Assembly: GCF_003265705.1 (NCBI RefSeq)
Contig: NW_020312966.1
Coordinates: forward strand, 23,723,861 to 23,787,860
DNA from: Callorhinus ursinus
Lineage: Eukaryota > Chordata > Mammalia > Carnivora > Otariidae
Length of the DNA stretch: 64,000 nt
Direction: 5' to 3'
Of this stretch, positions 12,301 to 22,900 are shown in pieces; within the stretch, counting starts at the first letter, position 1, and each line of letters opens with the position of its first letter. Made by a program: the position numbers and the translations under genes. A model generated the notes under the pieces. That model saw nothing but the letters and a program-made list of their open reading frames with translations. It was not told the DNA's origin and made no database searches.

Positions 12301-15300
12301 ACAGAAAGATGTCCTTTTTTAAAGGAGTAGATTTAATTTCTGTGGTCTTTAATAGATGGTTTCGTGAATTTGCTGTGTATAGTTAGGGGGCCCTTCTGAT
12401 ATAAGCCCTTCCCCTCTCCAGCCACCGTAATGTGATGATGAGGTTGAACCTACAGTTGACCATGGGAACCTTCTCTCTTTCTCTCTTTGGACTAATGGGA
12501 GTTGCTTTTGGAATGAATTTGGAATCTTCCCTTGAAGAGGTGAGTCTGTTATTTCAATAATCTAGGGATTATTTTTTGTTTTGAAGATCATTTTTTAAAA
12601 TGGATTTTAAGGGGTACCTGGCTGGCTCAGTAGGTGGAGCATGCAACTCTTGATCTTGGGGTTGTGGGTTCGAGCCCCACATGCAGAGTAAAAATTGCTT
12701 AAAAATAAAATCTTAAAAAAAAAAAACAGATTTAAAAAAAAAGTATTGGGCGCCTGGGTGGCTCAGATGGTTAAGCGTCTGCCTTCGGCTCAGGTCATGA
12801 TCCCAGGGTCCTGGGATCGAGTCCCGCATCGAGCTCCCTGCTCCTTGGGAGCCTGCTTCTCCCTCTGCCTCTCTCTCTCTCTCTCTCATGAATAAATAAA
12901 TAAAATCTTTAAAAAAAAAAAGTTTTAAAAAGAAAAGTCTTAACATGTATATACCCCTAATGAATTAAAATGTATACTCTGATTCATTCAAAATTCAGGC
13001 AGTATTTTTAGATCCTGTTGTAACATAAATATAACTGTAGCCGTGGTTACCTCATGTTTCTCAACAAATGGAACCACACATGGAAAAGGTTTGACAAAAC
13101 AGTATTACACTGTGAAGCAGTGATCCCGCAGGATCACACTGTGAGGCTGTGGTGACACAGGATCGCACGATGAGATGGTGATCCTGTAGGATCATGCCCC
13201 GAGGTGGCAGTGAGCAGGATCGCACAATGGGATGGTGATCTCGCAGGATCATGCCCCGAGGTGGCGGTGAGCAGGATCGCACAATGAGATGGTGATCCCG
13301 CAGGATCATGCCCCGAGGTGGTGGTAAGCAGGATCGCACGATGAGACGGTGATCCCGCAGGATCATGCCCCGAGGTGGCAATAAGCAGGATAGCACAATG
13401 AGACAGTGATCCTGTAGGATCATGCCCCCAGGTGGCGGTGAGCAGGATCGCACAATGAGGCCATGCTAACGAAGGACTCCTTTTCTAATTCTCAAGTGCC
13501 AGGCATTGGTAGTTTACTTGCTTTATTTGGCAAGATCACAGAAGATGAATGTGTTATCCCTACCTTATAGATGAGAAAACAGGCTCAGGAAATTGAAGTG
13601 ATTTGCTATAAAATCACAGTTGTGATCTGTGCTATAAAAGCATAGTTGTGATCTGAGCCCAAGACTTGCACTGTCCACTTTGCTGCCTTTTCACGTTAAT
13701 ATAACACTAAGCTGCCAGAGTTTTTCATATCTTCGTGGCCTGGTGTTTTCAGAAAATATCTTACTGTAGGATTTCTGGAAAATCTGAATATGCATTCAGC
13801 ACACTCTGGCTCTGTGCCCTCATTAATCTTTTTTTTTTCTTTATTTTACTTCAATTAACCCATAGTGTATTAGTTTGAGGTAGAGGTCAGATTCATCAGT
13901 CTTATATAATACCCAGCGTTCATTACATCAGTGCCTTCCTTAATGTCCATCACCCAGTTACCCCAACCCCTCACCCCCCTCCCCTCCAGCGACCCTCAGC
14001 TTGTTTCCTATGATTGTCTCCTCCCTCTGTTTTTATCTTACTTTATTTTTCCTTCTCTTCTACCTATGCTTCTCTCTTTTGTTTCTTAAATTCCACATAG
14101 GAGTGAAATCATATGTCTTTCTCTGATTGACTTCTCTTGCATAATATTCTCTAGCTTTGTCCATAGCATTGAAAATGGCAAGAATTCATTTTTTGATGAC
14201 TGAGTAGTATTCCATTACACACACACACACACACACCACATCTTCTTTATCCATTCATCTGTCCATTGTGTCCTCATTCATCTAAAAGGTCAGTTCTCAG
14301 TCTCTTTGGCTGCCATCCTAGGTCAGCCCATGTCCTCTCTCTTCAGGACCCCCCCTTTGCTTCTGAAAAGTGGTCTGTAAAAGAAGCAAACCTGGTGGTC
14401 ACTCTTCTGTAAAACTGTTCACTGGTTTTTGAGCCCTTAAAATAAACATCCAGACTCCGTGGCCTGCAGGCTCCTGGTGTGTGCGCCCACACCTCCAGGC
14501 TGAAGCTGGCCGCCTCACCCTCACCGCGGGCCTTGGATCAATATTTCCTCACAGGCCTGCTTCCTCCTGGCCCCAGCTCTCCTCGGCTCCCACCTCCCCT
14601 GCCTGGCCAGCTTCTGCTTACCGCTCACGTCCCAGCTTATGTGCTGCTTCCGAGGAGAATCTTCACTGAGGCACAGTCAGTGTTGGTCATTTTCATGCTC
14701 TTTACAATATGTGAAAGAAAAATAGATGTAGCACTTTCGTTCATTCATCTTATAAACACATGTTTTGGTGCCTACTATAGACTGCGCACTGCTTTCAGCC
14801 CTGGGGAAACAGCAAGGCTGCCCTTGCGGAGGTTACACGATCGTAGAGAGAGCAAATAGATACACAGTACGTTAGGTGGTAAGTGCCATAAAGAAAAAGC
14901 CAGGGGAAAGGATAGAGAATGCTCCCCCGGAGGTGAGATACGGAGCATCTTAGAGATAGGGTGGTTAAGAATGTCTTTCTCAGATGATACTAGAAAGTGG
15001 GAAGGTCTGGAGGGACAGTGTTCTCAGCAGAGGGGACCACACACGTAATTTTTGGAGCAGTAATGGGCTGCGCTTGTCAGGTTCCTCCTGACAAGGTCAA
15101 AGGGCAGACAAGTGGGAGATGGTGTTGAATTTGTAGAGCCTAGTGAGGGTTTGGATTTATTTTAAGTGTGTTAGGCATTTCTTGGGAGGCTTTTAAGCCC
15201 AAATGTAAGTTATTAAAAAGTTCAGAAGTAACCAAAAAACCTTGTGCGACATAGCCCAACCCTTGAAATTCTCAGAAGATAACTTCTAAAGACCTTTGCA

Positions 15301-16864
15301 GATTCCCCAGCGTGTGGCTACAGAACTCTTTAAAAGTCCCTGTCATTCTTTCAGATCATTTTTGTTAAGAATTGTGTTTCTGTACATACAGTCTACAAAC
15401 TAACTTTTATACTTTTTTTTCATTTTATACTTAAATATTTTCTCTCACTTAATGCCTATTTAAAAAAAAAAAAAAAGGATTTTTAAATGTTCCTCTCTGA
15501 TAGTTCCAGAATATGCAGTCCCAGGTGTAGGGCAACCCAGTTATAATGAGAGGTGAGTGGTTCGTGTTCAGCTACTTGCTCAGTACAGGGTGATTGGCTC
15601 CCACAGAACAAGATTTGGATCAGTGCAAGGTCTCTGCTTCTGTGTAGACAGGGTTAGTATTGACAATGGTCAATCTAAGATAGGAAAAACTTTTTTTACT
15701 TTTTATTTTAAGATAATTTCAGACACTTCTAAGAAGAGTCAAGGAATTGCCATGGAGCTGTCACCCAGATTCTTGTATCACCGACATTATATCACATTCC
15801 CTGTCTCATTCTATCTTTATGTACAGCCTTTTTTTCCTAAAACCACTTGAGAGTAAGCAACAGATGTGATGCCCCTTTACCTCTAAGTATTTCAGTATAT
15901 GCTTCCTAAAAACATGACTGTTCTCCTCCAGAACCACAGTGCAGATGTGCAAATCAGGAAGCGGACATTGAAACAGTGCTGGTTTACAGTCTGAGGACCC
16001 TCTGCGGATTTTGGCGTTTGTCTTGGTGCTGCTCTTTACCTCAGAGAAGATCCTGAATCACGTGGTGTGCATCATTGTCCTGTCTCTTTTCTTCTAGACC
16101 AGTGTTTCAGTCTTTGTCTTTCATGGCCATGACATTCACAAAGCATACAGATTTGTAATTTGACCCTTGTACCCTCTCTTCATTAATAGATTCTGCCTGT
16201 GCAGTGTGTCAGTGTTCTCATGTTGAGAGTCCGATCAGGAGGCACATGATATTTGTCCATCACTGGTGATAGGAACTTTGACCATTTGGTTAGGGTGGTG
16301 TCTGCCAACTTTCTCTCCTGTGAAGTTACTCTGTTTCTCTGTGGAGCGAAGTTTCTTGTAGGGAGATACTTTGAAACTATGTAAAAGTCCTGTTATTCAT
16401 CAGATTTTCACCCTCTAGTTTTCACATGCATCAGTTGATCCAGAATTAATTCATGACTGAATCAAATATTACTGTCATGGTTACCAAATGGTAATTTTCT
16501 TTCTTTTTTATTAGGTTTTTAATTCCAGTTTACAGTGTAATATGAGTTTCAGGTGTACAGTGTAGTGATTCAGCACTTCTGTACATGACCCGGTGCTCCT
16601 CACAAGTGCCCTCCTTCATCCCCATCACCTAGTTCCCCATTCCTCCCACCTGCCTCCCCTCTGGTCACCATCAGCGTGCTCTCTGTAGTTAAGAGTCTGT
16701 TTCTTGGTTTGTCTTTTTCCCTTTGCTCATTTGTTTTGTTTCTTAAATCATCTGGTATTTGTCTTTCCCTGGCTGACTTACTTTGCTTAGCGTTATACTC
16801 CAGTGACATCCATGTCTTTGCAGATGGCACGATTTCATTCTTTTTTATGGTTGAATAATATTCT

Positions 16865-16912
<48 letters not shown>

Positions 16913-16922
16913 NNNNNNNNNN

Positions 16923-16971
<49 letters not shown>

Positions 16972-19900
16972 ACACACCACTTTATCCATTCATCAGTCCT
17001 TGGACATTCAGGCTGCTTCCATATCTTGGCTATTATAAATAATGCTGCTGTAAATATAAACACAGGGGTGCCTGTATCCCTCTGAATTACTGTGTTTGTA
17101 TTCTTTGGGTAGATATTTAGTAGTGTGATTGCTGGATCATAAGGTAGCTCTGTTTTTACCTTTTTGAGGAACCTCCATACTATTTTACACAGTGGCTGCA
17201 CCAGTTTGCATTCCCACCAACAGGGCAAGAGGGTTCCTTTTTCTCCACATTCTTGCCAACACTGGTTGTTTCTTCTGTTCGTTTTAGCCATTTTGATCAA
17301 TGTGAGGTGATATCTCATTGTAATTTTGTTTTGCATTTCCCTGATGATAGGTGATGATCGTCTTTTCATGAATTTGTTGGCCATCTGGATGTCTTCGTTG
17401 AAGAAATGTCTGTTCATGTCTTCTCAATTTTGAATTGGATTATTTGGGTTTGGGTGTTGAGTTATATTAGTTCATATATTTTGGATACTAGCCCTTTTAT
17501 CAGATATGTTGTTTGCAAATATCTTCTCCCATTCCATAGGCTTGCCTTTTAGTTTTGTTGTTTCCCTTCGCTGTGCAGAAGCTTTTTATTTTGATGTAGT
17601 CCCAATAGTTCATTTTTGCTTTTATTTCCCTGCCTCAGGAGACACATCTAGAAAGAAGTTGCTACGGCTGATGTCGAAGAAGTTACTGCCTGTGTTCTCC
17701 CCTAGGATTTTTATGGCTTCAGGTCTCACACTTCAGTCTTTGATCTATTTTTAATTTATTTCTGTGTATGGTGTAAGAAAGTGATCCAGTTTTATTCTTT
17801 TGTATATTGCTGTCCAGTTGTCCCAAACCGTTTGTTGAAGAGACTGTATTTTTCCCATTGGATATTCTTGCCTCCTTTGTTGAAGATTAGCTGACCATAT
17901 AATTAACCAACTGAGCCACCCAGGCGCCCTAGCTGACCATATAATTAATTGCAGGTTTATTCCTGGGTTTTCTGTTGTGTTCCATTGATCTGTGTGTTTG
18001 TTTTTGTGCCAGTACCATACTGTCTTGATGATTATAGCCATGTAATATAGCTTGAAATCCAAAATTGTCATTCCTCCAGGTTTGGTTTTCTTTTTCAACA
18101 TTCCTTTGGCTATTCAGGGTCTTTTGTGGTTCCGTACAAATTTTAGGATTGTTTGTCCTAGCACTGTGAAAAATACTTTTAGTATTTTGATAAGGGTGTA
18201 GATTGTTTCGGATAGTATCGACATTTTAACAATATTCTTCCAGTGTATGAGCATGGAATGTCTTTCCATTTCTTTGTGTTGTTTTTAATTTCTTTCATCA
18301 CTGTTCTATAGTTTTCAGAGTATGCGTCTTTCACCTCTTTGGTTAGGTTCATTCCTAGGTATCTTATTATTTGGGGTGCAATTGTAAATGGGATTTTTTT
18401 CTTTATTTCTCTTTTTGCTGCTGCTTCTTTGGTGTATAGAAATGCAGCAGATTTCTGTACAGTGATTTTGTATCCTACAACTTTACTAATTCATGTATCA
18501 GTTCTAGCAGTTTTTTGGTGTAGTTTTTAGGGTGTTTTTTTTTTTTTTTAAGGATTTTATTAGAGAGCAAGAGCATGAGGTGGGTAGGGTCAGAGGGAGA
18601 CGCAGACTCCCTGCCGAGCAGGGAGCCCAATGTGGGACTCGATCCCAGGACTACAGGATCATGACCTGAGCCGAAGGCAGTCGCCTAACCAACTGAGCCA
18701 CCCAGGCACCCCAGAGGGTAGGGTTTTCTATCTGTAGTATCATGTCATCTGCAAATAGTCAAAATTTTACTTGTTCTTTACCAATTTAGATGCCTTTTAT
18801 TTCTTTTTGTTGTCTGATTGCTGTGGCAAAAACTTCCAGTACTGTGTTGAATAAAAGTGATGAGTGGATATCCTTGTCTTGTTCCTTAGGGGAAAAGCTT
18901 AGTTTTTCCAGTATGATGTTTGCTGTGGGTTTTTCATATGTGGCCTTTATTATGTTGAGGTATGTTCTAAACCTACTTTGTGGAGGGTTTTTATCATAAA
19001 TGGATTTTGTACTTTGTTAGATGCTTTTTCTGCATCTACTGAAATGATCATACAGTTTTTATCCTTTTCTTGTTGTGATGTATCATGTTGATTGATTTGC
19101 AGATACGGAACCACCCTTGGCAACCCAGGAATAAATCCCAATTGATTGTGGTGAATGATTGTTTTAATGTATTACTGGATTTGATTTGCTAGTATTTTGT
19201 TGAGGATTTTTGCATCTGTGTTCATCAGAGATACTGGCCTGTAATTCTCTTTTTTGTAGTGTCTTTATCTGGTTTTGGTATCTGGGTGATGCTGGCCTCA
19301 TAGAATGAATTTGGAAGTTTTCCTTTCTCCTTTTTTTCTTTTAATAGTTTGAGAAGAGTGGATAATAATTTTTCTTTAAATGTTTAGTAAAATTCACCTG
19401 TGAAGCCATCTGGTCCTGGACTTTTTTGGGGGGGAGTTTTTTGATTATGGATATAATATCATTGCTGGTAATTGGTCTATTCAAATTTCCTATTCTGGGT
19501 TCAGTTTTGGGATGTTTTGTTTCTAGGAATTTATCCATTTCTTCTAGGTTATCCAGTTTTTTGGCATATAATTTTCTATAATATTCTCTTACAGTCTTTT
19601 GTATTTCTGTGATGGTGGTTATTTCCTGTTTCATTTCTGATTTTATTTATTTGAGTCTTCTCTTTCTTTTTGATGAGTCTGACTAAAGACTTATCAATTG
19701 TGTTGATTTATTCAAACAACCAACTTGTTGTATCTTCTTGTTGGATTGTCCCCTTTATTATAGCATCTGTCTTTGTCTCTTGTTACAGTCTTTGTTTTAA
19801 AGTCTTTTTTTTTCTGATGTAAGAATTGCTACCCCAGCTTTCTTTTCACATCCATGTGCATGATAGATGCCTCAATCCCTTCACCTTTCATCTGCAGGGG

Positions 19901-22900
19901 TCCTTAGGTCTTGAGATGAGTCTTTTGTAGGCAGCATGAGATGGGTCCTGTGTTGTTATCTGTTCTCTTCACCCTGTGTCTTTTGATTGGAGCATTTGGT
20001 CCATTTACATTCATAGTAATTATTGATATGTACTTTTTGCCATTTTGTTCTTTAATGGTTGTTTTTGTAGTTCTTCTGTGTTCCTTTCTTCCCTTGCTCT
20101 CTTCTCTCACTATTAGTTGGCTTTCTGTAGTGTTACACTTGGATTCCTTTTTTTTTAAATTTTTTGCGTATCTATTACTGGTTTTTGGTTTGTGGTTACC
20201 ACTGGTTAGTGTATAACTTCTGCATATAGCAGTCTGTATTAAGCTGATGGTTACCTAAGTTTGAACCCATTCTTTACTCCTCTCCCCCCACACACATTTT
20301 GGGTGTCATACTTTACATCCTTTTACTATGCATCCTTTGAGTTTTACAGATGTACTTATTTCTGCTGCTTTTGTGTTTCCTACTTTTCATACTCTCACGG
20401 TCTCTCCTTTCCACTCAAAGAGCCCCATTTAACATTTCTTGTAAGGCTGGTTTAGTGGTGATAAATTCCTTTATTTGTTTCTCTGAGAAACCCTTTGTCT
20501 CTCCTATTCTGAATGATGGCCCTGCGGGATAGAGCGTTCTTTGCTGCAGATTTTTCCCTTTCAGCACTTTGAATTTATCATGCTACTCCCTTCTTGTCTT
20601 GCAAACTCCCGTCTGCAGTTTATGCTGAGAAATTAGCTGATAGCCTTGGGGTTTCCTTTGTATTTAACTTTTTTCTTTTGCTGCTTTTAAAATCCTCTCT
20701 TTTATCACCACTTTTTGCCATTTTAATTACTAGGTGTCTTTTTTTTTTTTAAGATTTTATTTATTTATTTGACAGAGGCAGGGGGAGTGGGAGAGGGAGA
20801 AGCAGGCTTCCCACTGAGCAGGGAGCCCGATGCGGGGCTCGATCCCAGGACCCTGGGATCATGACCCGAGCTGAAGGCAGATGCTTAACGACTGAGCCTC
20901 CCAGGTGCCCCTAGGTGTCTTTTTTTAAAGATTTTATTTATTTGAGAGAGCGAGCATGTGGGTGGGGCAGCAATCGAGAGAGGGAGAAGCCAACTCCGTG
21001 ATGAGCAGGACCCTGAGATCATGACCTGAGCTGAAGGCAGGCGCTTAACCGACTGAGCTACCCAGTGCCCCAATTGCTATGTGTCTTGGCATGGACCTCC
21101 TGAGTTGATTTTGTTGAGCTATTTCTGTGCCTCCTGGATCTGGATATTTCTTCACATAAATTTTCTGCCCCCTTTTCTCCTTCTGGGATCCCTATAATGC
21201 CAGTGTTATTACGCTTGATAGAGCCACTGAGTTCCCTAAGTCTGTTTTTGTTTTGCATAATTTTTTTTTGCTCACCTGTTCAACTTTACTTTCCATGACT
21301 CTGTCCTCCAGATCTGCTTCCTCTAGTCTACTAGTTATTCCATCTAGTATATTTTTAATTTCATTGTGTTCTTCATCTCTGAATGGTTCGTTTTCATCTC
21401 GTTAAGGGCCTCACTGATGTCCTCCACTTTTAAGTCCTGAGTATATGATCATTACTTTGAATTCTCCATCAGGCATATTGCTTATCTCCATTTCACTTAG
21501 GTCTCTTGCTGTGACTTTGTCCTGTTCTTTCATTTGGGACATGTTCCTTTGTCTCATTTTGTCTGCCTCTCGGTGTCTTGTTTCTGTGTTAGGAAAGTCA
21601 CCTGTGTCTCCTGCTCTTGAAGGTGGTGGCCTCATGGGAAGGAGGTTCTGTCTGCCTGCAGTGCAAGGTCCCCTGTTCACCAGAACCTGGCACTTCAGAG
21701 CTGTTCTGTGTACTGTGTGCACCATACTGTGTGGCTAGGCCACGTTTGCCTGCAGAGTCCAGGTATCTGCAGTGGCTGTTTTTGCTCCCTGTGGTGGTAA
21801 TGGGTCAGTCCGAGCAGGCGTTTGCCAGAGCTGCAATGGCACCAAACTGCAGGATGCTTTCCCTGCATTGTCCCCCGAGAAGCTTTCATGCGTGGTCAGG
21901 GCCTGCAGTCTGACCAGCTGTCTGCCCCTAGCCCACTTTGGGGGCCACATTCAGTGTGCGTGGTTAGCTTCCCCTCTCCACGGGCAGGAGGTGCTTTGGA
22001 GTGGTGCTGGCCCTATAGGGGCAGCTTGCATGTGCCAGGCTGGGGGTGCTGCTTTTGATTGGCTCCTGCTTTGGAGGGGGTGGATGCAAACCCCCTCCCC
22101 CCAGGTGTGGGAGGCTTGGTATTAAGCAGGGTTTGCGTGGGTCTTCTGGGGGATGGGACCCGCAGAGCTGGGACTGAGGCAGGCCTGGCTGGAGGGTGTG
22201 GATGGGAAGCTCGGGGGTGGGAGGTTGGGTGCAGTGTAAGCAAATCAGTGAGTGTCATGCTGGTTCCCTCAGGCAGCTGGGGGGGGGGCGGGGCAGTGGA
22301 TACCACCTGTAGGTCCTTTGTTCCTGGAGGAGTCTCCCAAGATCTCTGTCTCTCCAGAGCACCTGAGATTAGCAAACAATCCCACTGTATGCCCCGGGTG
22401 TTTTTCACACTGCTGCTTCTATGCTGTTTCTCCCCAGGCTGTTAGTTGTGTTGTCTCTTTAATGGTGGGGACTCAGTTTCCTCTCAGCCTCTCTGCTCTC
22501 CTAAAATTGAGCCTACTGATTTTTAAAATTCCAAGTTTTAAGTCCTGCTGATTGTAAAAACTCACAGAACTCAGCTCCTCTGGTTTTCAAGGCCAAATGT
22601 TACGGATAGTCGTCTTCCCGTGCAGGCACCCCAGTGCAGTAGTCTGGTTCTCTCCCTTCTCTGTGCTGGCAAGTTCCTTCCTCCCATGGGCAGCCCCACA
22701 GTTTCATTTAGCTCCCCACCAGGTCTCTGTACTTTCTGCCCTCTTTGATGTGGCCCCTTCTCCCACTTACTTGTGGAGTCTGTTCTGCCAGTCTTCAGGT
22801 CATTTTCTGGGTTTACACTGATGTGTTGTCTGGTTCTACCTGTTGAGCTTCGGGTCCTCCTACTGTGCCATCTTCCCACAATTTGTGTTTGAAATTTCAA

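Larger units (their letters stand above)
16498..22879 (-). mobile_element. Full-length antisense L1 with later insertions
   Basis: The 3' end is the T-rich left edge. The 5' UTR ends right with the complement of 'gggaagatggcacagtagg'. - strand ORF2 pieces (RT FADD motif at about 18741-18757) and an ORF1 piece at 21058-21258 are readable but broken. It carries a TG microsatellite with an N gap, a tailless SINE fragment, a SINE at 18.5 kb and two SINEs at 20.7-21.1 kb, so it is clearly older than those SINEs. Confidence 0.9.

Noticed and set aside
13061..13453. 130-residue - strand open frame with a 19-residue repeat
   Set aside because: It follows from the 57-bp minisatellite, whose unit is a multiple of three. 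There is no start context, splice partner or known domain.
13118..13460. CRISPR-like periodic repeats
   Set aside because: Units are head-to-tail without unique spacers, in a mammalian intron.
16600..17417. Open frames with poly Thr-His or Cys-Val
   Set aside because: These are translations of the TG/CA microsatellite and the N gap inside an L1.
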